Shown here: positions 7,292 through 14,522 of the stretch, one piece after another
Layout of the letters: every line of letters begins with the position of its first letter
Position numbering within the stretch: position 1 is the stretch's first letter
Assembly: GCF_000814325.1 (NCBI RefSeq)
Contig: NZ_JPHF01000001.1
Location: 372,001 to 436,000, forward strand
Origin: Flavihumibacter sp. ZG627
GTDB lineage: Bacteria > Bacteroidota > Bacteroidia > Chitinophagales > Chitinophagaceae
DNA length: 64,000 nucleotides
Reading direction: 5' to 3'
Notes under the pieces: generated by a model
What the model was told of the DNA's origin: nothing
What the model saw: the letters and a program-made list of their open reading frames with translations, nothing else
Databases searched by the model: none
Program-made: the position numbers and the translations under genes

Positions 7292-7309
7292 ATTTCGCCC
7301 AGGCGAAAT
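7292..7309 (+). promoter_or_regulatory. 18-bp palindrome upstream of the Xre-RES operon
   Basis: ATTTCGCC-CA-GGCGAAAT is a perfect 8-bp inverted repeat, 60 bp before the antitoxin start codon. Its position and symmetry fit an operator bound by the Xre-type antitoxin for autoregulation (inference). Confidence 0.45.
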
Positions 7310-7369
7310 TGCCGCAATGAATAGGAAATATTGCCTTTTTAGTGTAAATTAGAAGTATAAATTAAATCC

Positions 7370-7801
7370 ATGGTAAAAGCAAGTGAGTTGGAATATGGGG
7401 TAATGAAGCATGTACCTGCACAATTGAACGATAGTGAGATTTTGTATTTACTGCACAAAAAGGATATTAACTGGAAATATTTAAATGCCCTCAGAGAACT
7501 TACACATCTCAATGATGATATCATTGCCGGATGGCTGAACCTCAGCGTTCGTACCTTCAGAGATTATCGTAAACCCGATGCTGTGTATAAAGAAAATATC
7601 AAAGAACATGTACTGCTATTATTAACTGTAATCAAACATGGCATTAGTGTTTTTGGATCGAAAGATGAATTTGATAAGTGGCTTTATACAAAAAATTTCT
7701 TCCTCGACAATGAGACTCCCGGATCATTCCTGAATACAATCACGGGAATAAAATTTATAGATGATCGACTTACGGCAATTGAATTTGGTGATAATGTGTA
7801 A
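7370..7801 (+). CDS. Xre/ParS/MbcA-family antitoxin (DUF2384)
   Basis: 143 residues. The central helix-turn-helix-like region (LNDDIIAGWLNLSVRTFRDY) and a C-terminal module (GSKDEFDKWL...PGSFLNTITGIKFIDDRL) are the hallmarks of the Xre/DUF2384 antitoxins that neutralise RES toxins. It lies 3 nt before a RES-domain gene, the classical order of this type II module. It should block the toxin active site and repress the operon. Confidence 0.85.
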   Translation: MVKASELEYGVMKHVPAQLNDSEILYLLHKKDINWKYLNALRELTHLNDDIIAGWLNLSVRTFRDYRKPDAVYKENIKEHVLLLLTVIKHGISVFGSKDEFDKWLYTKNFFLDNETPGSFLNTITGIKFIDDRLTAIEFGDNV

Positions 7802-7804
7802 GCA

Positions 7805-8257
7805 ATGGAAGTTTTCAGAATCGCTAAGGAAATTTATTCCAGTTCATTAATAGCCTCCGGAAATGCTAACAGGTGGAATTTTAAAGGGCAATCAGTTATT
7901 TATACTTCCTCTTCACGATCGCTTTCTACCCTTGAATTAATTGTTCATAAAGGGGCTGTCAGGCCTGATGATTCATTCAGGGTAATGGTAATACATATCC
8001 CGGATGATGATCAATTTATCAGGCTTATTCCGGCCAATATTCTTCCGGATAACTGGAGGTCTCTGGGTGCATATTCTCAATTACAAAAAATTGGATCCGA
8101 TTGGATTAAACGCCAGGATACGCTTATTTTAAAAGTGCCTTCAGCCGTTGTGCCGCATGAATATAACTATCTAATAAATTTTGAACATCCAAAATTCAGA
8201 TCAAAAGTTAAGCTGGTAACAACAGAAGATTATTTCTGGGATTCGAGGCTCTTTTGA
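7805..8257 (+). CDS. RES-domain toxin (NAD+-targeting)
   Basis: 150 residues with the RES motif set: Arg23 in ANRWNFKG, Tyr33 in VIYTSSS, the Ser cluster at 35-37 and Glu44 in LSTLEL. Proteins of this family (for example MbcT) degrade NAD+ and arrest growth unless bound by the Xre/DUF2384 antitoxin encoded just upstream. The length is normal for the family and no residue of the expected set is obviously missing, so the module may be functional. Confidence 0.85.
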   Translation: MEVFRIAKEIYSSSLIASGNANRWNFKGQSVIYTSSSRSLSTLELIVHKGAVRPDDSFRVMVIHIPDDDQFIRLIPANILPDNWRSLGAYSQLQKIGSDWIKRQDTLILKVPSAVVPHEYNYLINFEHPKFRSKVKLVTTEDYFWDSRLF

Positions 8258-8264
8258 AATGGCT

Positions 8265-8289
8265 TCCATCCCTCCATCCCTCCATTTTT
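8265..8289 (+). repeat. TCCATCYC octamer tract 2
   Basis: Two TCCATCCC units and a final TCCATTTT start 7 nt after the RES toxin stop codon, in the gap between convergent gene pairs. The ending TCCATTTTTCG is shared with tract 3. Confidence 0.8.
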
Positions 8290-8299
8290 CGAAAAGTTG

Positions 8300-8824
8300 T
8301 TAACCCGCAATTTTTTTTCGCACAAACCTGCTTTCTTTTTTCCTTAATTCTTTATCGGTCCTAAGGGTCTGAACTTTCTCTTTCTCAATTAATTTATACC
8401 AATGGGTTGCTGGTATATTATTATTTGAATGAATTTCAAGGCGTACTATAATATATTCGGGAGGTGTGCGATGCATATTGATGAACTGGCTTAACAATGA
8501 TTCATCAATACTTATTTCACTAGCAAAATCTTTTCTTTTAAGTTTAAGGATTTTCACATATTGTTTAAGAAAATATCCAAAATTGAAATCAGGATTGAAA
8601 GATTTATCGTCTCTGATATAATCCTCAAGCTGATATTTCAGATGTAAAATTTGCAGCGCCTGCCTGTCAGAGGAACTCATTTCCTGTTGACTTTTTTCTC
8701 TTGCTGTTGCAAGTAGTGCTGCTGATTCCTTCTTTTGGGCAACAGTAAGTGATACAGGAAAAACAATAGCTTCCGCAAGTTCCTGTTCACTGTGTTGAAT
8801 TGAGTTTATTTTTTTGTTTTTCAT
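8300..8824 (-). CDS. XRE-like helix-turn-helix protein, putative antitoxin
   Basis: 174 residues from ATG 8824. This start overlaps the stop of the upstream gene as ATGA and avoids about 60 extra codons that would lie inside that gene. A helical N-terminal half (many Glu/Lys/Gln, possibly coiled) is followed by an HTH_3-like segment: LKRKDFASEISIDESLLSQF and MHRTPPEYIIVRLE. The C-terminus is basic. Paired with an acetyltransferase-like protein, it looks like the regulator/antitoxin of a type II module, but this pairing is inference. Confidence 0.6.
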   Translation of the reverse strand: MKNKKINSIQHSEQELAEAIVFPVSLTVAQKKESAALLATAREKSQQEMSSSDRQALQILHLKYQLEDYIRDDKSFNPDFNFGYFLKQYVKILKLKRKDFASEISIDESLLSQFINMHRTPPEYIIVRLEIHSNNNIPATHWYKLIEKEKVQTLRTDKELRKKESRFVRKKIAG

Positions 8825-9285
8825 ATATACTCTCTCAATATTTTTAATAGGGAATTTCCTTCGAGGTACAATTGCCGGCCTGCAGACTGCATGTAGTATT
8901 TTTTCATATAGTGCTTTGTTAATATAGTCTTGGGAATTAAAGAAATGCATGCATGATCCTGATATTTGGAAACCGCCTGTCGGCAGGCAAATGCAATTAA
9001 ACATCCAGCTATCCCATCATAACGTTTTTCTTTTCCTATATTTTCCAGAGAACATGCTAGAAGTTTAATTTCTATTCTTTTTTCTTCAGGCAAATCTATC
9101 AAACCCATTAGCCCTAGTATATCTTCTTCACCATCAATTTGAAGCGTATAAATAATGGTTGTTTTTTTAAATGTCTTCCACGTAAAAGAGAATCGCTTTT
9201 TAGTTATAATTTTAAAGTCATCTTCTGTAACCTCCTTGATAATAATGGCTTTTTGCATCCCACTACGCACATCGGTTATTTCCAT
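8821..9285 (-). CDS. GNAT-like acetyltransferase, putative toxin
   Basis: 154 residues from ATG 9285; the frame also extends to a TTG at 9300. It has the spacing of a small GNAT fold: a central strand IYTLQIDGEEDILGLMGLIDLP, a helix KRYDGIAGCLIAFACRQAV, then CISLIPKT and HYMKKYYMQSAGRQLYLEG near the end. Small GNAT proteins encoded with an XRE/RHH partner often acetylate aminoacyl-tRNA, but a plain metabolic acetyltransferase cannot be excluded. The gene ends by ATGA overlap with the HTH gene. Confidence 0.55.
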   Translation of the reverse strand: MEITDVRSGMQKAIIIKEVTEDDFKIITKKRFSFTWKTFKKTTIIYTLQIDGEEDILGLMGLIDLPEEKRIEIKLLACSLENIGKEKRYDGIAGCLIAFACRQAVSKYQDHACISLIPKTILTKHYMKKYYMQSAGRQLYLEGNSLLKILREYI

Positions 9286-9347
9286 TCTTAAAGATACCAA
9301 AATCTTTACAAAATATGTAAAGTAAAATTTTATTTACTGAGTAGTTC

Positions 9348-9397
9348 CCCACTTTCGATTTGTAAAAAATTTCCGCAGCTCCAAAACGACTTCCATC
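9348..9397 (+). repeat. 50-bp duplicated sequence, copy 2
   Basis: 47 of 50 positions match 7181-7230, including a copy of the ATPase terminal codons PTFDL-stop. Together the copies bracket the two toxin-antitoxin-like pairs (7370-9285). Confidence 0.85.
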
Positions 9398-9466
9398 CCA
9401 CCATCTCTCCATCCCTCCATTCCATCCCTCCACCTCTCCATCCCTCCATCTCATCTCTCCATTTTT
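9392..9466 (+). repeat. TCCATCYC octamer tract 3 (longest)
   Basis: About nine irregular TCCATCCC / TCCATCTC / TCCACCTC units in direct continuation of 50-bp copy 2, ending TCCATTTTTCG. It lies between the divergent acetyltransferase-like gene and the GH76 gene. No other feature is seen in 9301-9507. Confidence 0.8.
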
Positions 9467-9507
9467 CGCCGCTGAACAAAACAATTGCTCTAATTTCCGT
9501 GCTGAAC

Positions 9508-10752
9508 ATGAGAATCACTTTCCCCTTGCAACAAATAATGGAAATGAAAGCGAGCCTTCCTTTACTTAGGTCAACGATCTCAAAAATTGAATCAGCGATC
9601 GCCAAATTATTTTGGAATACGCTGTCATGTTTGCTGCTCCTTCAAATTTTCAGCGCAAATTCCTCAGCGCAATCAACCCCATCCACCTCAAAAACTCCAC
9701 CATCAAGCTTACAGCCCGCCAACCGTACCCGTGCTTTACTCATGGAAGGCAATATTCGCCAGGTATTTTATGAACCTTCCGTAGCACTCTATCGCGAAAC
9801 CGATACGCCCTCCGCCAATGAAAAACCCTATTCTTATCTCTGGCCTCTCTGCGCGCTGATCCAGTGCATGCAACTGGCCGACGCAAAGGATGCCGAAAAG
9901 CCAGTAGCCGTCAATCCAGATGCCACTACCAGGGTGGACCAGGTCCTCAAGTCGATCCAGCAATATTACGACACCCGACCACCTGCTCCCGGCTATGCTT
10001 CCTATGTGATCAGCATGGGTGGAGGCGATCGTTTTTACGACGACAACCAGTGGATCGGCATCGCTCTCATGGATGCCTATGCGAAAAACAAGAACCCTCA
10101 GTATCTCAACATGTCAAAAGAGATATATCGTTATATGATGACGGGCTGGGATAGCACCAGCGGCGGCGGTATCTATTGGAAAGAAGGCAATCGCTCCACC
10201 AAGAACACCTGTTCCAATGGTCCGGGTATTGTGCTGGCCCTGCAGCTTTATGAAGCCACCGGAAAATCTTCCTATCTCGATACCGCAAAACTCTTATACA
10301 GATGGGTGAACCGTTGGCTTCGCAGTCCGAAGGGCGTTTATTGGGATAATATCAAACTGCCTGATGGAAATAAGATCGATACTGCTACCTACTCTTATAA
10401 CACGGGCATCATGATTCAGGCCAATGCAAAACTCTTCCGCATAACAAGCGATAACGCTTATATAACCGAAGCCCGTCAACTTGCCCGTGCAAGCTTCGAA
10501 CATTTCTTTAGTTACGATATTTTTCATTCCACTTATTGGTTTAATGCTGTGCTTCTCCGCGGCTACGAAGAACTCTACGCCATCGACAACGATCCTCAAT
10601 ACATGAACGCCATGCAGCGCTACGCCGACCGCGTTTGGCGCCGCGAGCGCAATGTCCGCAACCTCATCGGCCAGCAGGAAGTGCGCAGTCTGCTCGACCA
10701 GGCCGGGATGTGGGAGATCTACCTGCGCCTCTCGCGCTATCAGAAGGAGTGA
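9508..10752 (+). CDS. Secreted glycoside hydrolase family 76 protein
   Basis: About 414 residues. I take ATG 9508 as the start; a GTG lies three codons earlier. An N-terminal hydrophobic segment (CLLLLQIFSANSSAQ) is a likely signal peptide. The body is an (alpha/alpha)6-type sequence with the GH76 signature GGGDRFYDDNQWIGIAL, in which the paired Asp (about residue 178) are the catalytic residues in this family, plus GGGIYWKEGN and YSYNTGIMIQANAKLF. GH76 enzymes are endo-alpha-1,6-mannanases, so the substrate may be an alpha-mannan or a self-made polysaccharide. Confidence 0.85.
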   Translation: MRITFPLQQIMEMKASLPLLRSTISKIESAIAKLFWNTLSCLLLLQIFSANSSAQSTPSTSKTPPSSLQPANRTRALLMEGNIRQVFYEPSVALYRETDTPSANEKPYSYLWPLCALIQCMQLADAKDAEKPVAVNPDATTRVDQVLKSIQQYYDTRPPAPGYASYVISMGGGDRFYDDNQWIGIALMDAYAKNKNPQYLNMSKEIYRYMMTGWDSTSGGGIYWKEGNRSTKNTCSNGPGIVLALQLYEATGKSSYLDTAKLLYRWVNRWLRSPKGVYWDNIKLPDGNKIDTATYSYNTGIMIQANAKLFRITSDNAYITEARQLARASFEHFFSYDIFHSTYWFNAVLLRGYEELYAIDNDPQYMNAMQRYADRVWRRERNVRNLIGQQEVRSLLDQAGMWEIYLRLSRYQKE

Positions 10753-10801
10753 TTTCTCTTGTTTTTAATTAACCTATAGCTTAATTTTAATTTATAGGAA
10801 A

Positions 10802-10809
10802 TAGGAGGG
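10802..10809 (+). promoter_or_regulatory. Consensus Shine-Dalgarno for the XRE gene
   Basis: TAGGAGGG ends 7 nt before ATG 10817, which fixes that start against the TTG at 10811. Such a strong anti-16S match is unusual for a Bacteroidota gene and for this window. Confidence 0.6.
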
Positions 10810-10816
10810 CTTGAGT

Positions 10817-11215
10817 ATGAAATTTAAAGAAAAATTTGAGGTCTCAAAAGAGTTTGAAGACGTCTTTTCTTTTGATAATAATCATGAAAAATTGGAGCAT
10901 GAAGCCAAAATGATCATGTTCCGGTTTCTAAGTGAACTGCAGAAATTTTATGGTGACAAACCTATTAAGAAGAAAGAACTGGCGGAGGCCCTTCAAACAT
11001 CGCCTAGCTTTATCACTCAATTATTTCGTGGCGATAAATTGATCAACCTCCTCACAATTGCTAAAATTCAGGAAGCATTTAATATTCAATTCCAAATCAC
11101 TGCAATTCCTGCTACTAGTAAAAAAGTTAATAAGACTCCAGTAGTAAAATCAAAGATCCCCAGAAAGCTTCCTTTAAAAAAGAAAATCAAATCCCTCAAA
11201 AGCATCACTACTTGA
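10817..11215 (+). CDS. XRE-family HTH transcriptional regulator
   Basis: 132 residues. A compact HTH_3 domain occupies about residues 50-95 (KKKELAEALQTSPSFITQLF, then LINLLTIAKIQEAFNIQF). The acidic N-terminal helix region and a very basic tail (KKKIKSLKS) flank it. The fold is like HigA-type antitoxins, but no toxin gene adjoins; upstream is GH76, downstream a repeat region. The start is set by the Shine-Dalgarno sequence. Confidence 0.75.
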   Translation: MKFKEKFEVSKEFEDVFSFDNNHEKLEHEAKMIMFRFLSELQKFYGDKPIKKKELAEALQTSPSFITQLFRGDKLINLLTIAKIQEAFNIQFQITAIPATSKKVNKTPVVKSKIPRKLPLKKKIKSLKSITT

Positions 11216-11291
11216 TTTAGTCTATGCCTGCCGATTTTTACAAAACGGGTTTAGTGTAAAATCCATCAGAAAATTAAACCAACTGGTATAG

Positions 11292-11335
11292 TGATTCATA
11301 TATGGAACATTATGTGGTTTTATTGATTCATATAT
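11292..11335 (+). repeat. 12-bp direct repeat TGATTCATATAT, two copies
   Basis: Perfect copies at 11292-11303 and 11324-11335 (32 bp apart) lie downstream of the XRE gene. They may be regulator binding sites; they lie too far from a start to be sure. Confidence 0.5.
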
Positions 11336-11376
11336 AGGTCTATAAAAAACCTGCTTTTTTCGAGCATACTACCCCA

Positions 11377-11486
11377 GCTAGTTGCAATTTGTAAGACCTG
11401 CTCCCCATCACACATTCTGGTTGCCCCACCCGCTAGTTGCAATTTGTAAGATCTGCTCCCCATCACACATTGTAGTAGCCCCACCT
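11377..11486 (+). repeat. 55-bp tandem repeat, two units
   Basis: Units at 11377-11431 and 11432-11486 match at about 50 of 55 positions; each begins GCTAGTTGCAATTTGTAAGA and ends near CCCCACC. The repeat sits immediately before the VanZ-like gene and could be read in frame upstream of it, but it has no protein-like character. Confidence 0.85.
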
Positions 11487-11534
11487 AAAGAAAACCTTCA
11501 CAGTTTCTGGCACGCCACTTGTCTATGCAGGCCC

Positions 11535-11915
11535 ATGAAAAACCTTTGGAAGCCCTGGATGGGCTGGTGCGTAGTGATCGCCGCAGTATTCTTTCTTTTC
11601 CTCACCCCCGCAGTACCCAAATTCCTGAGCAGGAACCATCTCCTGTTCAACGATGTATTCATGCATACCACTCTATTCAGCGCTTGCTACCTCCTGGCAA
11701 CCGCCATCTGGAAAAACCCCCTTAGCCAGTTCCTCCTGGTTACCCTGCTCTCAATATTAACCGAATACCTCCAGCAGTTTACCGGCCGATCCTTCGAATG
11801 GAGCGATATGGGCGCAAACTTTATCGGCGTGTTCGCAGGTTTCGCTTTTTATCAGTTGTTGCTAACCTTCCCATTCTTCCGATCCGTTGCCTCAAAATTT
11901 CAGACAAACTCCTAA
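11535..11915 (+). CDS. VanZ-like membrane protein
   Basis: 126 residues from ATG 11535; the frame upstream runs through the 55-bp repeats and is not part of the protein. Three or four hydrophobic segments are seen, plus the VanZ-family motif ILTEYLQQFTGRSFEWSDMG followed by ANFIGVFAG. Family members are small membrane proteins of poorly known function, named after a teicoplanin-resistance gene; a resistance role should not be assumed. Confidence 0.75.
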   Translation: MKNLWKPWMGWCVVIAAVFFLFLTPAVPKFLSRNHLLFNDVFMHTTLFSACYLLATAIWKNPLSQFLLVTLLSILTEYLQQFTGRSFEWSDMGANFIGVFAGFAFYQLLLTFPFFRSVASKFQTNS

Positions 11916-12016
11916 TGAAACAACTTTCTTAGCCCATCTGGATCAAAAACACAGCCCCAAAACACCCGCAATCCCCCATTTTTTAATCCAAATCCAAACC
12001 TTTTCTACAGATTTCT

Positions 12017-12045
12017 GTTTAATTTCATACTAACGATATTTAAAC
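12017..12045 (+). promoter_or_regulatory. GTTTAA-N17-TTAAAC box upstream of merR
   Basis: GTTTAA (12017-12022) and its reverse complement TTAAAC (12040-12045) are separated by 17 bp, ending 15 nt before the start codon. The right half is part of CGATATTTAAACA, identical to that upstream of crtI. It is either a MerR-type operator with a long spacer or an ECF promoter. Confidence 0.7.
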
Positions 12046-12060
12046 ACAAAATCTGCAACC

Positions 12061-12942
12061 ATGAACGCCTTCACTATTAAGGATCTTGAAAACCTCTCCG
12101 GCATCAAGGCCCATACCATCCGCATATGGGAGCAGCGATACAACTTCCTCAAACCCCAGCGGACCGAAACCAATATCCGTTACTACAGCACCGATGAACT
12201 GAAATCAATCCTCAACATCGCCCTGCTCAACAAGTACGGCTACAAGATCAGCCATATCGATAAAATGCACCCCGGCGAAATCCGCGACCGTATCCTCACC
12301 ATCGGAAACGCCCAGGCCCAACAGGAACGCATCGTCAACGAACTGATCCAGCATATGGTGGATATGAATATCGAAGACTTCGAAGCAGTCCTCGATACCT
12401 ATATCACCGCCCGCGGAGTAGATAAAACCATAACCCAGGTCATCTTCCCCTTCCTCGAAAAGATAGGTATCCTGTGGATGACCAACCATATCAATCCAGC
12501 CCAGGAACACCTCGTAACCAATATCATCCGCCAAAAACTGATCGTGGGAATCGAAGGCGCCTTCTCCCACGTACGTATCAACAAAACCGTCCTCCTTTTC
12601 ATGCCAGAAGGCGAACACCATGAGATCGGCCTCCTCTTTACCTACTACCTGCTCAAAAGCAAAGGTGTAAACGTTCTCTATATGGGCGCCAACCTGCCCC
12701 TGAAAGACGTGGAGTTTGTAGCTAACCTCAAGCAACCAGATTTCCTATACACCCATCTTACTTCCGTAGCTGCTAACTTCAATTTTGAGCGTTTCCTGAC
12801 CAACTACCATAACCGCTGCGGATCACATAAACTGGTGGTATCCGGATTGCTTACACAACAGTACAAAAAGAAAGTACCGGAATCAGTCACCTTTAAACTG
12901 TCACTACCTGCGGTAATGGAGTTTATAGCCGCACTTGCATAA
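12061..12942 (+). CDS. MerR-family regulator with cobalamin-binding domain (CarH/LitR-like)
   Basis: 293 residues. The N-terminal MerR winged helix (residues 3-70) contains TIKDLENLSGIKAHTIRIWE. A helical B12-binding bundle follows with the motif W139-x9-E149-H150, which contacts adenosylcobalamin in CarH. Next is a Rossmann-like domain with E185-x-H187-x-x-G190 (EHHEIG), matching the lower-ligand His motif. CarH-type proteins repress carotenoid genes in the dark and release DNA in light. An ECF sigma gene follows, and the same inverted repeat occurs before both and before crtI. Light control is inferred. Confidence 0.85.
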   Translation: MNAFTIKDLENLSGIKAHTIRIWEQRYNFLKPQRTETNIRYYSTDELKSILNIALLNKYGYKISHIDKMHPGEIRDRILTIGNAQAQQERIVNELIQHMVDMNIEDFEAVLDTYITARGVDKTITQVIFPFLEKIGILWMTNHINPAQEHLVTNIIRQKLIVGIEGAFSHVRINKTVLLFMPEGEHHEIGLLFTYYLLKSKGVNVLYMGANLPLKDVEFVANLKQPDFLYTHLTSVAANFNFERFLTNYHNRCGSHKLVVSGLLTQQYKKKVPESVTFKLSLPAVMEFIAALA

Positions 12943-12990
12943 ATTTTAACATTTATTAGCAAGATAATCGTTGGTTAAACTTAGAATTTT

Positions 12991-13019
12991 GTTTAAATTT
13001 GGACTCTTAACACTTAAAC
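12991..13019 (+). promoter_or_regulatory. GTTTAA-N17-TTAAAC box upstream of the ECF sigma gene
   Basis: GTTTAA at 12991-12996 and TTAAAC at 13014-13019, again with 17 bp between, ending 9 nt before ATG 13029. The spacer differs from the merR and crtI boxes, so the half-sites and spacing are what is conserved. Confidence 0.65.
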
Positions 13020-13028
13020 ACATTAGCC

Positions 13029-13529
13029 ATGTCAAAAGCTGACTTCAATGAGATGCTGGTGAACAACGCGGAGTTTCTTCGTCCTTTTGCCATTACCCTT
13101 ACCCGCGATAACGAAGCCGCACAAGACCTGTTCCAGGAAACCATGTACCGCGCCATCGCCAATAAGGAAAAATATAACGTTGGCACCAATATCAAGGCAT
13201 GGCTCTATACCATCATGCGGAACATATTTATCAATAACTACCGCAGGAAGGCTAAACAGAATACAATATTCGATAATACACCCAACGACTTTCTCCTCGA
13301 CTACAACCAGGTGGTTGCAGCCAACGCCGCCGAAAGCAATCTTAAAATAAAGGAGATCCACGAAGCCGTTCACAAGCTTCCTGAAATTTTCCGTAACCCA
13401 TTCCTGCTTTATTTCGATGGTTTCAAATACCACGAAATTGCAGATATGCTCGGCGAACCCCTCGGAACCATCAAATCCAGGATCCACTTCGCCCGCAAAC
13501 TCTTAAAGGCGCAGATCTCTCGTTATTAA
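13029..13529 (+). CDS. ECF-type RNA polymerase sigma factor
   Basis: 166 residues: region 2 (LFQETMYRAIANKEKY to IKAWLYTIMRNIFINNYRR) and region 4 (LPEIFRNPFLLYFDGFKYHE to GTIKSRIHFARKLL), with no extension. No anti-sigma factor gene follows; the upstream neighbour is the B12-binding MerR. Control through MerR is therefore likelier than membrane sequestration. The shared box upstream of crtI suggests the carotenoid operon as a target, directly or through MerR. Confidence 0.85.
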   Translation: MSKADFNEMLVNNAEFLRPFAITLTRDNEAAQDLFQETMYRAIANKEKYNVGTNIKAWLYTIMRNIFINNYRRKAKQNTIFDNTPNDFLLDYNQVVAANAAESNLKIKEIHEAVHKLPEIFRNPFLLYFDGFKYHEIADMLGEPLGTIKSRIHFARKLLKAQISRY

Positions 13530-13550
13530 TCCACCCCTCCATCCCTCCAT
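13530..13550 (+). repeat. TCCATCYC octamer tract 4
   Basis: TCCACCCC-TCCATCCC-TCCAT starts at the last base region of the sigma factor gene's 3' end and lies before the glycosyltransferase operon. Confidence 0.75.
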
Positions 13551-13622
13551 AATAATTTGATAACCTCTTAGTAATACCCAGGTATTCCACTACCGATAAC
13601 TTTGGCCTGATATGTTAGCATT

Positions 13623-14522
13623 ATGCAGGCTATTTCTATAATAATTTGTTCCATAAATCCCGCCGGCCTGTCTGCACTGAGAGATAATATCCATCAAACA
13701 GTAGGACTCCCCTATGAACTGATCGCTATTGACAACCGCGGGCAGAACAAAGGTATCTCCCAGGTGTACAATGAGGCGGCAGCAATGAGTCGCTATCCTT
13801 TTCTATGCTTCATACACGAGGATGTAAAGTTCGATACCAAAGGTTGGGGTCAACTAGTCATAAACCATCTTAGCAATCATCAGATTGGTATAGTTGGCAT
13901 CGCAGGCGGCGATGCCAAAAGCCTGGTGCCTGGTTCCTGGTCTATTCCTCTCGTCAGCAACGAGATTAACGTATACCAGCATTTTAAACACAATCCCCAG
14001 CCTGCTATGCATTTCCGAACAACAGGCTCCTTACAATTTGAGAAAAAAAGAAGAGTGGTTGCCCTCGATGGAGTCTTCCTCTGCACGAGAAAAGAGGTTT
14101 GGAATGAATTTAAATTTGATCAGCAAACTTTCCCCGGTTTTCACGGCTATGATATTGACTACTCTTTACAGGTTGGTCAGAAATATGCGCTCTATGTGAT
14201 CTTCGATATTACCCTTCATCATTTCTCAGAGGGTAACCCCGACCGTGAGTGGGTAAAAACCGCGATTATCATCAGCAGAAAATGGAAGAAGATCCTACCA
14301 ATTACAATTGCGGGAGGCAACCCGCGTCAGTTCCGTCTGCATCACTGGCATTCCCTCCAGGTTTTCCTGCAAAAACTTATCCAACTGAATTATAGCTGGC
14401 TTACCATCACAAGGCATTTCCTGGCATGGTCATTCACCCGCTATTTTACTGTTCGCAATTTCCTGTCGATGGCAAAATACCTGCTGCTGGCTTCCTTCAA
14501 CCGAAACAAAAACTATGTCTGA
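13623..14522 (+). CDS. Glycosyltransferase, family 2-like
   Basis: 299 residues. It opens with a short GT-A strand (ISIIICSINPAG), an acceptor-side ELIAIDNRGQNKGI and a metal-binding-type acidic motif HEDVKF, followed by VALDGVFLCTRKEVW and FHGYDIDYSL, the usual layout of bacterial GT2 enzymes acting on lipid-linked glycans. It is the first gene of the polysaccharide locus and overlaps the exporter permease gene by 8 nt. Confidence 0.75.
   Translation: MQAISIIICSINPAGLSALRDNIHQTVGLPYELIAIDNRGQNKGISQVYNEAAAMSRYPFLCFIHEDVKFDTKGWGQLVINHLSNHQIGIVGIAGGDAKSLVPGSWSIPLVSNEINVYQHFKHNPQPAMHFRTTGSLQFEKKRRVVALDGVFLCTRKEVWNEFKFDQQTFPGFHGYDIDYSLQVGQKYALYVIFDITLHHFSEGNPDREWVKTAIIISRKWKKILPITIAGGNPRQFRLHHWHSLQVFLQKLIQLNYSWLTITRHFLAWSFTRYFTVRNFLSMAKYLLLASFNRNKNYV

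Noticed and set aside
8825-9004. 60-codon N-terminal extension of the XRE-like protein
   Set aside because: Lies in another frame of the acetyltransferase-like gene; ATG 8824 gives a normal ATGA coupling.
7225-9466. CRISPR array
   Set aside because: The TCCATCYC units are 8 bp and contiguous, without spacers of constant length, and no cas gene is present.
9263-9605. Small frames reading GEMRWRDGEVEGW and similar
   Set aside because: Translations of the octamer tract on the minus strand.
11382-11534. 51-codon extension of the VanZ-like protein
   Set aside because: Encoded by the 55-bp tandem repeat, with no membrane character.
12205-12735. 176-aa open frame antisense to merR
   Set aside because: Very acidic with low-complexity composition and mirrors the conserved MerR frame; a shadow of that gene.
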